Shown here: piece by piece, positions 1 through 7,577 of the stretch
Layout: each line of letters begins with the position of its first letter
Position numbering within the stretch: position 1 is the stretch's first letter
NCBI GenBank assembly: GCA_051877705.1
Contig: JBJEJD010000145.1
Location: forward strand, 1 to 11,835
Direction: 5' to 3'
DNA from: Coprococcus_A sp051877705
GTDB taxonomy: Bacteria; Bacillota; Clostridia; Lachnospirales; Lachnospiraceae
Length of the DNA stretch: 11,835 nt
Made by a program: the position numbers and the translations under genes
Notes under the pieces: model-generated
What the model was told of the DNA's origin: nothing
Database searches by the model: none
Seen by the model: the letters and a program-made list of their open reading frames with translations, nothing else

Positions 1-2249
1 CAGCCGTCTGCAATAATCTGACGTTCAGCTTCTGTCAGAGCACCGGTGGAAACGGAGAATTCTGTAACTGTACCATCCGGTTTTACTGCATATGCAGAAA
101 ATCTTTCTTTATTCTCCAGTACCGCACTTCGCACACCTGGTACAAAGATGTAATCACCCAGTTCAAATACTTCCGGATTCTCCACCAGGAACGGAACCAT
201 GCCCCAGTTGATACAGTTGGAACGATAACGTTTTGTGGCATATTGTTTTGCAAAGTTTGCAGAAGCACCCATAACTCGCTGACAGCTTGCAGCCTGCTCT
301 CTTGCAGAACCATCACCAGGCATATTGGCAAAAATCGTGGATCCGATATCTGTATTCATTGGATCACCTTCGATACCTGCAGCTTTCAATGCTTCGTATA
401 CCTTCAGGATCTCTTCCGGCAGCTCTTTACCTGCCTGTCTGTCACGCTCGATCTGACGCATTTCCTTACTGCGCCCTACATACTGAGGATCACGGCGGGA
501 CAGAGCAAACTCACTCAGACGTTCCGGATTGGAACGATAGGAAGATGTTTCACCGGAAGGAATTAACTCATCTGTTGTTGTAACAGGGTCTGTAATATAG
601 GAACATACCTTTACGAGCAGGTCATCTGTTAAAGCAGGCATCTCCGGCCAGTCTTTAATATTCGGACCAAATTTCAGAGGACTTTCAGGCTCTGCCTTGC
701 CCCAGCCATTGTAAATACGTTTTTCATAAATACCGCCATCATACTGGTATTCCGGAGTTGTATACTCAACATCAATATCTGTTGCTGCTGTCAGTCGGCC
801 ACCGTTAGCAGCTGTTGCTGCGATAGAACGAGCATCCATCAAAGCAACGGAACTCATCTGACCTTCGCCCGGTTTTGAACCTTCACGGTTCGGGAAGTTT
901 CTTGTAGTATGACGAATACTGAATTCACCATTAGCCGGACAATCACCTGCACCAAAGCAAGGACCGCAGAAGCATTCACGCATGATTGCACCTGCTGTAA
1001 TCAGATCACTCACACGACCATTCTTTACCATGGCAGATAATGCCGGCATACTTCCCGGATAAATGCTCAATGTAAAGGTGCCGTTGCCGCAGCTCTTTCC
1101 TCTCAGGATATCTGCAGCTGCACAGATATTATCATAGGTACCGCCGGCGCAGCCTGCAATCTCACCCTGATCAACCCAGATGCTGCCATCATGCCATTTG
1201 CTCATAAGATCCATCTGCGCACCCTTGATCTGACGGTTAGCTTCCTCCTGCACAAGATGAAGGATATCTTCTGCATTTTCCTGTAATTCATGGATCGTAT
1301 AGGTATTGGATGGATGCATTGGCATGGCAATGGTACATTCAACTTTGCTCAGGTCAACATATACACATCCGTCATAATATGCCACATCTGCAGGCTCAAT
1401 CTTCCTGTAATCTGCCGGACGCTGATGGATTGTATAATAACTCTGTGTTTTCTCATCTGTTACCCAGATGGAAGACCAGCATGTCGTCTCTGTAGTCATA
1501 ACATCGATGGCATTACGATATTCCATCGGCAGATTTGCAATACCAGGACCTACGAATTCCATAACCTTATTCTTCACATAACCATTTTTATAAACTGCGC
1601 CCACAATGGACAATGCCACGTCATGAGGTCCCACACCCGGACGAGGACTGCCTGTCATATAGATGGCAATGACACCCGGACGGGCAAAGTCATAGGTACG
1701 TCCAACCAGCTGCTTTGCCAATTCTCCGCCGCCCTCACCAACAGCCATGGTACCAAGAGCGCCATAACGTGTGTGGGAATCGGAGCCCAGGATCATTTTT
1801 CCGCCGCCAGCCATCATCTCACGGTTATAACTGTGGATGTTGGCCATATTGGTCGGAACATAGATGCCGCCGTATTTGTGTGCTGCGGAAAGGGCAAATT
1901 TATGGTCATCCTCATTGATAGTTCCTCCAACCGCACACAGAGAATTATGGCAGTTTGTCAATACATAAGGCAGCGGGAATTCTTTCATGCCTGAGGCACG
2001 TGCCGTCTGGATAATACCGACATAGGTAATATCATGACTGGTCATGGAATCAAATTTCAATCTAAGCTGGTCCATATCTTCTGTTGTATTGTGGGCCTTC
2101 AGAATGGAATACGCCATGGTTCCCTTCTCTGCCTCTTCTTTTGTAACTTTCTTTCCATACACAGCTTGAATTTTTGCTGCTTCCGATTCTGGGATAATAT
2201 CCGTTCCATTTACCAGATATGCACCTTCGTTAAATAATTCAATCATCAT
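1..2249 (-). CDS. Aconitase-superfamily hydratase, YbhJ-like (3' end cut by window edge)
   Basis: An open frame of 749 codons runs off the left edge. Seen: a GSDSHT motif at residues 155-160, an AGCAGG segment with Cys367, and CFCGPCFGAGD with Cys428 and Cys431. The Cys367/428/431 spacing fits the three ligands of an aconitase [4Fe-4S] cluster, with the fourth iron left free for substrate. Next comes an RNFPNREGSKPGEGQMSS stretch like the substrate-binding C-terminal part of aconitases. The first Cys motif is not the usual SCTN form, which points to the YbhJ-type 'hydratase' branch rather than AcnA, AcnB or AcnD. Family members are about 750 residues, and the frame reaches a typical ending (ERQIIADGC), so only a few residues should be missing. 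The start is ATG 2249 or the adjacent ATG 2246; AGGTGA lies 3 and 6 nt upstream respectively, and GGAG a little further. Expected reaction: reversible hydration and dehydration of a tricarboxylate such as cis-aconitate. The exact substrate of the YbhJ branch is not known to me. Family call confident, substrate inferred. Confidence 0.9.
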   Translation of the reverse strand, partial: MMIELFNEGAYLVNGTDIIPESEAAKIQAVYGKKVTKEEAEKGTMAYSILKAHNTTEDMDQLRLKFDSMTSHDITYVGIIQTARASGMKEFPLPYVLTNCHNSLCAVGGTINEDDHKFALSAAHKYGGIYVPTNMANIHSYNREMMAGGGKMILGSDSHTRYGALGTMAVGEGGGELAKQLVGRTYDFARPGVIAIYMTGSPRPGVGPHDVALSIVGAVYKNGYVKNKVMEFVGPGIANLPMEYRNAIDVMTTETTCWSSIWVTDEKTQSYYTIHQRPADYRKIEPADVAYYDGCVYVDLSKVECTIAMPMHPSNTYTIHELQENAEDILHLVQEEANRQIKGAQMDLMSKWHDGSIWVDQGEIAGCAGGTYDNICAAADILRGKSCGNGTFTLSIYPGSMPALSAMVKNGRVSDLITAGAIMRECFCGPCFGAGDCPANGEFSIRHTTRNFPNREGSKPGEGQMSSVALMDARSIAATAANGGRLTAATDIDVEYTTPEYQYDGGIYEKRIYNGWGKAEPESPLKFGPNIKDWPEMPALTDDLLVKVCSYITDPVTTTDELIPSGETSSYRSNPERLSEFALSRRDPQYVGRSKEMRQIERDRQAGKELPEEILKVYEALKAAGIEGDPMNTDIGSTIFANMPGDGSAREQAASCQRVMGASANFAKQYATKRYRSNCINWGMVPFLVENPEVFELGDYIFVPGVRSAVLENKERFSAYAVKPDGTVTEFSVSTGALTEAERQIIADG

Positions 2250-2312
2250 AAATCACCTTTCTCCAATTCATTTTTTACTGTTGCCTGTTACTGTATCACT
2301 TCAGTTGTTATA

Positions 2313-2340
2313 TTTATAGCTTAACAGAATTTTCTGTCTT
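2313..2340 (-). promoter_or_regulatory. Possible promoter with palindromic operator upstream of the hydratase
   Basis: On the minus strand AAGACA (2340-2335) and TATAAA (2318-2313) are spaced 16 bases apart, a weak sigma-A-like pair. A perfect palindrome with 6-base arms, ACAGAA-TT-TTCTGT (2324-2337), fills the spacer, and outer TTAACA/TGTTAA repeats (2321-2326, 2341-2346) flank it. A palindrome in this position suits a repressor site. It would let the hydratase be expressed apart from the upstream genes. No rho-independent terminator is visible between the PrpF-like gene and the hydratase, so read-through is also likely. The rest of the 2250-2424 gap holds a direct repeat CAAATTTTAT (2373-2382, 2414-2423) and nothing else I can name. 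Confidence 0.35.
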
Positions 2341-2424
2341 TGTTAAATCGCAAACAGGAATCTACATATAGCCAAATTTTATAGTTCTTATCATTCACGG
2401 CATTATCCAATCACAAATTTTATC

Positions 2425-3564
2425 TTAATTTCTCACATAGACAAATCCATCCATAATGCGTCGTGCCGTGCGCTGTACTGCAACGCTCGGAATCTCAATC
2501 AGCCCATCCTTCTCCTCAAGTTCCGGACACATGGTCATAACACCGCTCGGATGACCAATTCGTACACTTTCAACTTTTCCCATCGGACGCAGTGCCTTTT
2601 CCACCACTGATCCCTTCATGGCTGCTGCCACACTGATTGCATTGGCAGATGTCAGTGGACATGCCTTATGACATTTGAAAACAGAAATCACACGTACACA
2701 GATATCCATCTGCTCCGTATTGGTCTGAAGCCCTGCAATGTCCACATAACTCTGAGGTGCTGTCACAAATCCCACCTTAGGAACGGCAGGACTGTTTTCC
2801 GTGGCATCCCGGAGATCTTTGGCAAATCCCATCATGCAGCATGCTGTGCCGCGAATTTTTTCCAGAAGATCACAAACCTCTTTATTATTATTGATCTCCT
2901 CCGGAAGTTCTGTCCCTTTTAATCCTATATCGCCGGCAGAAACCAGCACCATCGGATTGGATACATCCAGAATGGTTGCTTCTATTTTTCCATATCCCGG
3001 AATATCGAGAATATCCAGGCTTTTTCCTGTAGGAAGCAACTTTCCTGTTTTCGCTCCGGCAGGATTCAAAAACTTAACTTTAAGCTCTGCTGCTGTACCG
3101 TCAACACCTGCTATTGCACAATCACCATCCTGGGCAAAACTGCCGGTCTCCGGATCAATCGGCACTGTCACATCAATATATTTATCCGTATTACGATTCA
3201 GCATATGTACGATCGTAATTGGCTGAGTCACCGTCACCAGTCCGCTCTCCACGGCAAAAGGTCCTACGGCAGCCGTCATATTTCCACAGTTAGACTTATA
3301 ATCCACCTGAGCCTTGCCAACGACAACCTGTCCCACCAGATATTCCACGTCAATTCCCGGCTCTTCACTTCTCCATACAATAACAATTTTATTATTGGAA
3401 GATACAGTACCGCCCATACCATCGATCTGCTTCGGATCCGGACTTCCCATAACCTGAAGGAAAACAGAATCCCATTCTTTCTGATTTTCAGGAAGATCTT
3501 CCTTCAAAAACATGCATCCTTTACTTGTACCGCCACGCATAAATACCGTTTGAAACTTTCTCAA
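2425..3564 (-). CDS. PrpF-family isomerase (aconitate / oxalomesaconate-type C=C isomerase)
   Basis: 379 residues, full length for the PrpF/LigU/YbhH family (diaminopimelate-epimerase fold, two similar halves). Seen: N-terminal FMRGGTSKG (8-16), SSNNK ending in Lys59, SNCGNMTAAVG with Cys93 (91-101), and RIGHPSG (335-341). Lys59 and Cys93 are 34 residues apart, the spacing I recall for the catalytic Lys/Cys pair of PrpF and LigU. Known members move or isomerise a C=C bond in tricarboxylates: PrpF acts on 2-methylaconitate and aconitate, LigU on 4-oxalomesaconate. With citrate lyase, isocitrate dehydrogenase and an aconitase-like hydratase around it, cis/trans-aconitate is the natural substrate guess. 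The start is TTG 3564, the only start placed well behind AAGGAG (10 nt spacing); the next in-frame ATG (codon 9) would delete part of the FMRGGTSKG motif. Only 6 bases separate it from the stop of the upstream gene, whose stop codon abuts this ribosome binding site, so coupled translation is likely. Substrate is inferred. Confidence 0.88.
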   Translation of the reverse strand: MRKFQTVFMRGGTSKGCMFLKEDLPENQKEWDSVFLQVMGSPDPKQIDGMGGTVSSNNKIVIVWRSEEPGIDVEYLVGQVVVGKAQVDYKSNCGNMTAAVGPFAVESGLVTVTQPITIVHMLNRNTDKYIDVTVPIDPETGSFAQDGDCAIAGVDGTAAELKVKFLNPAGAKTGKLLPTGKSLDILDIPGYGKIEATILDVSNPMVLVSAGDIGLKGTELPEEINNNKEVCDLLEKIRGTACCMMGFAKDLRDATENSPAVPKVGFVTAPQSYVDIAGLQTNTEQMDICVRVISVFKCHKACPLTSANAISVAAAMKGSVVEKALRPMGKVESVRIGHPSGVMTMCPELEEKDGLIEIPSVAVQRTARRIMDGFVYVRN

Positions 3565-3570
3565 AATATT

Positions 3571-4857
3571 TCAACTCCTTCTCAGACCAACAGGTTCATA
3601 CAATTTCCTCAATACCCTTACCACCTTGTCACTGTCATTCTCATGGACAACCACATCATATTTACCTTCAATACTGCCAAAAGTAACTACTTTTTCCACC
3701 TGGAGCATATCCGCCAGATACCGCATCATATTTTCGCGGTTTGCATCCGGATGATAGATCTTAATATAACTGTAACCCTCATAATCCCGTGATGGATATT
3801 TCAGTACCTTGTACTGTCCGGTCATTCCAACCGCAGCCATTTTCTCATACAAACGGTCTATCCGCTGATTTGTATCAATCAGCATCAGATAAACAACATC
3901 CGTATACCGTCTCGGTTCCCGTCCAATATAATTCCTGTAGGGAGATCTTCTCATCTTTTCATAAATGTCCGCTTCCGGATGATTATTAAAACTGCCATAA
4001 TGAATGAGGCAGGCATCCTCCACAATCCGGTTGACAAATACATGAAAACTCTCTTTCTCCAGCCATCGGCAAAGTTTTTCTGCCTCACCCTCTTCAATGG
4101 TTATTTTTCGCAGATATCTGTTTTCGCGAATGTCATATAATACGGCCCCATCCATACAAATAACCGGCAATTTCAAACGAATATCATGCAAATATTCCAT
4201 AATGGATGCCGGCGTGCGCATGGTAGACAGGGTAAACTTTACTCCCTCATCCAGCATCCGGTTCAGTTCCCATTTGCTGTAAGCGCCCAGTTCATTATTT
4301 CTCGACAGCAGTGTATCGTCCACACCGGATACAAACAGAATATTCTGTTCTTTATGATAAGGCAGTCTGAACGTGTTTAAAAACATCCCCAACAGAATAC
4401 CCACCTCCGTATCAATGATACGATTCAGCACAAATATGTAAGGATTACTGTCTGTCATATGCAGTGCCGTTACACTCAGAAAAACAACACATGCAAAATA
4501 CGAAGCATTTTTCCTTTTTAATAAAACAGTAATATAAATGATCGGTATGATCATAAATGATATGATGGTAAATCTTATCATCTCCGGGAATTCTCCGCCC
4601 TTCATGATCACCTGCTGGGCAACCAGCACCAGAAGTCCCATCAGACCGCCGAGCAGTGTACCAAACGTCCTCTGGGAAGCCATGTTCAGGGTATCCCCCT
4701 TATAGGGACGGATACACCAGAGTACCGACAGAGCCGTATAAAACGGGATACCGGTCTGCCCTCTTAATTCATATATAACAAACCCCAGGAAAACACCCAC
4801 TGCCGACTTAATGACACGCATACCTATGGGCGGCAGCTTGATTTTTTTAGTATTCAT
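3571..4857 (-). CDS. Membrane fusion protein: FUSC/aromatic-acid-exporter-like domain plus degenerate HAD (Cof-type) domain
   Basis: 428 residues. Residues 1-165 hold about six hydrophobic segments (roughly 12-30, 36-50, 64-85, 95-113, 118-134, 146-163). The segment QRTFGTLLGGLMG (62-74) resembles the conserved R..GT..G block of FUSC/ArAE membrane proteins. Residues 172-428 follow the plan of a Cof-type HAD hydrolase but lack its catalysis. Motif I reads FVSGVDDTLL (175-184) where active members read like xVSDLDGTLL, so the nucleophilic Asp is Gly178. Motif II is STMR (211-214) rather than ATGR. The motif III Lys position is Arg374 (ANREN), and motif IV is FGS (393-395) instead of GD followed by ND. 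The domain is therefore probably a ligand-binding or structural pseudo-phosphatase. It lies 57 bases after citXG and just before the PrpF-like gene, within the same transcription unit. It may move or sense a carboxylate, but nothing in the sequence fixes the substrate. Start ATG 4857 has only a weak GAGAG-type ribosome binding site. Confidence 0.8.
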   Translation of the reverse strand: MNTKKIKLPPIGMRVIKSAVGVFLGFVIYELRGQTGIPFYTALSVLWCIRPYKGDTLNMASQRTFGTLLGGLMGLLVLVAQQVIMKGGEFPEMIRFTIISFMIIPIIYITVLLKRKNASYFACVVFLSVTALHMTDSNPYIFVLNRIIDTEVGILLGMFLNTFRLPYHKEQNILFVSGVDDTLLSRNNELGAYSKWELNRMLDEGVKFTLSTMRTPASIMEYLHDIRLKLPVICMDGAVLYDIRENRYLRKITIEEGEAEKLCRWLEKESFHVFVNRIVEDACLIHYGSFNNHPEADIYEKMRRSPYRNYIGREPRRYTDVVYLMLIDTNQRIDRLYEKMAAVGMTGQYKVLKYPSRDYEGYSYIKIYHPDANRENMMRYLADMLQVEKVVTFGSIEGKYDVVVHENDSDKVVRVLRKLYEPVGLRRS

Positions 4858-4886
4858 AACTTACTCTCTCAATCCTTTTACATTCA

Positions 4887-4907
4887 ATAATAGTCATTGG
4901 CTATTAT
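4887..4907 (-). other. Short AT-rich inverted repeat between citXG and the FUSC-HAD gene
   Basis: ATAATAG (4887-4893) and CTATTAT (4901-4907) form a perfect 7-bp stem with a 7-base loop, 8 bases after the citXG stop. It is AT-rich and has no U-tract, so it is not a convincing terminator. It could be an RNA-processing or stability element, or chance. Confidence 0.25.
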
Positions 4908-4914
4908 ATGTTAT

Positions 4915-6276
4915 CTAACAATACTGTTCAAGCTCTGTCAGATAAATTGTTGCAGCCAGCATATCGGCACAACCGCCGGGACTTATATTTTTTTCAATGC
5001 ACTGCTGATTCAGTTCAGCAATGGCCGCCATCCCCTGCTGAGAAAAAGCACCGCCCATTTTCAGAATATCAGCCGCCTGTTTTTGAAGCCAGTACAGATT
5101 ATCATAGGTAAACCCACTCCTGCTCAGTACATTGGTATCGGTAAGGTACACGATACACAATAACAGAATCTGAACACAAAGTTCATTTTTAGTATCGGCA
5201 TCAGCAGCCATTTCCATCATATTTTTCATGACAGGCAAGGTCACATTCTTAAGAACAGGAAAACCTTTTTCCACCTCTCCTCGAATTCCTTTTTCACCGT
5301 ATCTTTGATATAAAATCTCTCCGTTTGTCACCGCTTTTTTTCTGTCCATGACAGTATATTCCTTTTTAAGCTGCGCACAGGTCATTTCCGCCGCTGTATT
5401 AAGAATCAGATCCGAATCAAAACCTTTGTTACCTTTTCCATAACAATATCCCGCCGCTGCTGTCAATATACCAAGGGTAAAAATAGCTCCCTTATGGGCA
5501 TTGACACCATTTGTTGCCTTCAGCATGGCCCGTTCTGCCTGGAGCCCCAATGGCTTTATTGCCGGGAAAAGTCCGTCAGGAGAGCTGTTCCAGTAATGAC
5601 CAGTATCAAACATCTTGACCAGCCAGGGAATAATAGCCTCGGTACTTTTTTCAAAAGTGGCAACCGTCATATCCTTATGGGCACCTGTATCATGCAGATC
5701 CACAAGGCCCGGCTTCGGTGTGGTATATACCTCCCCCAAAAGAGCAGTTCTCAGTGCCCTTTCCACCTTTGCATCCATAATAATCCTCCGGATTTCCCGA
5801 AGCATACTATCCACACTATGGGTTCGGCTGCGACCGCACAGCTTTGCTTCCCGGCTGCATAACAGACATTCTCTGGGCGGCAGACCGATATCTGACCGGT
5901 CAGCCTTCTCAAAATCTGCTCCAAGCACATCGATATCAAAAATCCTTCCCAGTCTGTCCTGTTCTTCAACCTCACACATCCATCTTTTGACCTTGTTCTT
6001 TTCTTCATGGATAATTCCATAATATTCATAGCCTGTTTTCGGTGCACGTATAAGCTGACTGCTCATCACTTCATGATGTACATCCAGCTCTCTGAGGATT
6101 CTTTTAATACCTTCCTCAAAAGCCCACTGATAATCCGGTGACGTTTTAACAGGACCGGGAATATTCAGCGTGAAGCTTATCAATGTTCCTCTGTTTTCGT
6201 TCAGCAGCTGCCTCTGCAGTCTCTGTCTGTATTCTCTTGCATCCATCATATCCATAACTGACACATTCTGATCCAT
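4915..6276 (-). CDS. citXG: CitXG fusion: apo-citrate lyase phosphoribosyl-dephospho-CoA transferase and triphosphoribosyl-dephospho-CoA synthase
   Basis: 453 residues joining two normally separate maturation enzymes. The CitX domain (about 5-175) has SFTLNIPGPVKTSP (34-47) and GLPPRECLLC (131-140); this family transfers the prosthetic group to the serine of CitD. The CitG domain (about 170-453) has TPKPGLVDLHDTGAHKDM (186-203), GVNAHKGAIFTLG (257-269) and SPGGCADMLAATIYL (432-446); this family makes 2'-(5''-triphosphoribosyl)-3'-dephospho-CoA from ATP and dephospho-CoA. Both domains look complete, with no frameshift at the junction. Natural CitXG fusions are known, for example in Haemophilus. 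I chose ATG 6276 because AGAGG lies 7 bases upstream and residues 12 onward match the usual CitX N-terminus. A longer frame from 6426 would overlap citC by about 120 bases and adds a Cys-rich stretch unlike CitX. It starts 26 bases after the citC stop in the same operon. Confidence 0.95.
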   Translation of the reverse strand: MDQNVSVMDMMDAREYRQRLQRQLLNENRGTLISFTLNIPGPVKTSPDYQWAFEEGIKRILRELDVHHEVMSSQLIRAPKTGYEYYGIIHEEKNKVKRWMCEVEEQDRLGRIFDIDVLGADFEKADRSDIGLPPRECLLCSREAKLCGRSRTHSVDSMLREIRRIIMDAKVERALRTALLGEVYTTPKPGLVDLHDTGAHKDMTVATFEKSTEAIIPWLVKMFDTGHYWNSSPDGLFPAIKPLGLQAERAMLKATNGVNAHKGAIFTLGILTAAAGYCYGKGNKGFDSDLILNTAAEMTCAQLKKEYTVMDRKKAVTNGEILYQRYGEKGIRGEVEKGFPVLKNVTLPVMKNMMEMAADADTKNELCVQILLLCIVYLTDTNVLSRSGFTYDNLYWLQKQAADILKMGGAFSQQGMAAIAELNQQCIEKNISPGGCADMLAATIYLTELEQYC

Positions 6277-6302
6277 ATGCACACCTCTTTTCAAACCATT
6301 TT

Positions 6303-7340
6303 CTATAGATGATCGCTGAATTTTTCTTCCAGCCAGTGATAAGTTGTTTCCGGCAGATAAACTTTTGTATTCTCCGGATGCCCGGACTGCCATTCTTTTC
6401 TGACAACAGACGCACTGATGGCACATCCTTCGGCTTCAAGTCTCTGCAATTCCACCACCTCAATACCGGCCTTCGGCAGTTCCTGTTTCAGGCACTGATT
6501 GTAGGCCCTTGTCACCTGACAGCTCTGCTCTGTTCCGACAAAACGCCTGTCTATCTGAAGCGCACCGGCAATATATTTCGTAAAAATATGTATATCCAGC
6601 ATGCAGTTCATAGAAAACGCCTGCTGTTTTTCCTTGATAAAATATGTCGGGAATACAACAGGTGAAATCAGATAATCCGATGTCCTGTGGAGAATCACAT
6701 TTGAAAAATCAGCAATTCCCAGTTTAACCATCTCGTATCTGTCACTGGCTGTAATCCACCCCTGATCTTCAGACAGGATAAATAAATGCACCCATCTGCA
6801 GGCTTTCGATGCCTGTTCGATCAGATAACGATGTCCCAGGGTAAATGGATTGCAGTTGGCAACAATTGCACCTATTCCCGTTCCACAGGCATTCTCTGCG
6901 CCCGATCCCTTGGCAGCTTTTGTTTCCTGCTGAAGCTTTTGAATATATTTTTTCAGGCCGTCTTTGCGATTTTCCAGCAGCAGGATATTCTCCGTTTCGG
7001 CAACAGGATAAAGTCCCATACTGCCAAATATCGCCTTATTTTTCGGTTTTGTAAAACCAAAATAATGGGTAATGCCCTGCTCAAAAAGATGGGCAACAAG
7101 CTCTGTCATAATCTCCGACATCAGATTCTGTCCCTGATAATCCGGAGAAACGGCCACACATTTAATGATATTAGCATGACAGGAGCCCGTCGCGATGATT
7201 CTGTCATCGTCCTCAAGAACGACAGTAAAAGTAATCTGATCATCGTAATCAAGCTCCTGTTCATTTAAGAAGGTAATCAATTTCTGGAGGGTCGCACCGG
7301 CGAAAGGGAAGCCGGTGCGTTTATAGTAATGCCTTTCCAT
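6303..7340 (-). CDS. citC: [Citrate (pro-3S)-lyase] ligase CitC
   Basis: 345 residues, normal for CitC. The enzyme uses ATP and acetate to acetylate the thiol of the CitD prosthetic group, which activates the lyase. Residues about 30-115 look like a GNAT acetyltransferase-type domain (CVAVSPDYQGQNLMSEIM, 61-78). Residues about 153-345 form the nucleotidyltransferase domain, with the ATP-binding NPFTLGH (164-170) and the downstream ISASVVR (308-314), which corresponds to the usual ISxTxVR-like signature. Start ATG 7340 has GAGGT 9-10 bases upstream. It begins 21 bases after the stop of the small protein gene, so the two are cotranscribed. In many species citC leads the cit operon, just before citD. 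Here it has been moved behind citF and heads a separate transcription unit of maturation genes. Confidence 0.95.
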   Translation of the reverse strand: MERHYYKRTGFPFAGATLQKLITFLNEQELDYDDQITFTVVLEDDDRIIATGSCHANIIKCVAVSPDYQGQNLMSEIMTELVAHLFEQGITHYFGFTKPKNKAIFGSMGLYPVAETENILLLENRKDGLKKYIQKLQQETKAAKGSGAENACGTGIGAIVANCNPFTLGHRYLIEQASKACRWVHLFILSEDQGWITASDRYEMVKLGIADFSNVILHRTSDYLISPVVFPTYFIKEKQQAFSMNCMLDIHIFTKYIAGALQIDRRFVGTEQSCQVTRAYNQCLKQELPKAGIEVVELQRLEAEGCAISASVVRKEWQSGHPENTKVYLPETTYHWLEEKFSDHL

Positions 7341-7361
7341 TTCAGTTATACCTCATTAGAA

Positions 7362-7535
7362 TCAGGCATTCTCGATGTAGTCATCAACGATCTCGAAGAT
7401 CTTTCGCTCATAGGTTTTATTCAGTCTTCTGTCTTTTCCAACATAAAAATTCTTTGCATAAGTACGCATGATGCTGGTACCAAATATATTCTTTGTATTA
7501 TTGCGATTATTCATCTCAGTTTTTGTCATTTTCAT
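7362..7535 (-). CDS. Small basic protein of unknown function, 57 residues
   Basis: A short open frame between the promoter at 7578-7607 and citC. It starts at ATG 7535, or at the third codon, ATG 7529, and ends with TGA at 7364-7362. An AAGGGGG ribosome binding site lies 2 bases before the first ATG and 8 bases before the second, so 7529 (55 residues) may be the true start. The citD start shows the same layout. The product is hydrophilic and charged. It has an Asn/Lys/Thr-rich start (about 1-16), a middle part with IFGTSIMRTYAKNFYVG (17-33), and a C-terminal part likely to be helical (KTYERKIFEIVDDYIENA, 40-57). There is no signal peptide, membrane segment or Cys pair. I do not recognise the family. 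Its place as first gene of the citC-citXG operon, and the good ribosome binding site, support real translation. A role in citrate lyase assembly or regulation is only a guess. Confidence 0.65.
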   Translation of the reverse strand: MKMTKTEMNNRNNTKNIFGTSIMRTYAKNFYVGKDRRLNKTYERKIFEIVDDYIENA

Positions 7536-7577
7536 TTCCCCCTTGAACTGTTTGGTTCATCCATTTCTTATATCTTT

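Noticed and set aside
1290..1994. Long plus-strand open frame of 234 codons
   Set aside because: It lies entirely antisense to the hydratase, has no recognisable domain and no convincing ribosome binding site. The Fe-S and substrate motifs are on the other strand.
2350..2424. A weak look-alike of the shared cit promoter motif (TGATA followed by TTTGGC) behind the PrpF-like gene
   Set aside because: The spacing is off by a base, the GAATTGGCAT block is not kept, and no TATAGT-like -10 follows.
3562..3570. Frameshift or misassembly suspected at the FUSC-HAD / PrpF-like junction, because the PrpF-like gene lacks an ATG
   Set aside because: A TTG start with AAGGAG at good spacing explains it, and both proteins have complete ends.
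6277..6426. Upstream extension of citXG to an ATG at 6426
   Set aside because: It would overlap the end of citC by about 120 bases, adds a Cys-rich stretch unlike CitX, and skips the good AGAGG site in front of ATG 6276.
7530..7564. Possible 10- to 14-codon leader peptides before the small protein (ATG 7564 and 7560)
   Set aside because: Neither start has a ribosome binding site, and the peptides show no run of regulatory codons or attenuator hairpin.
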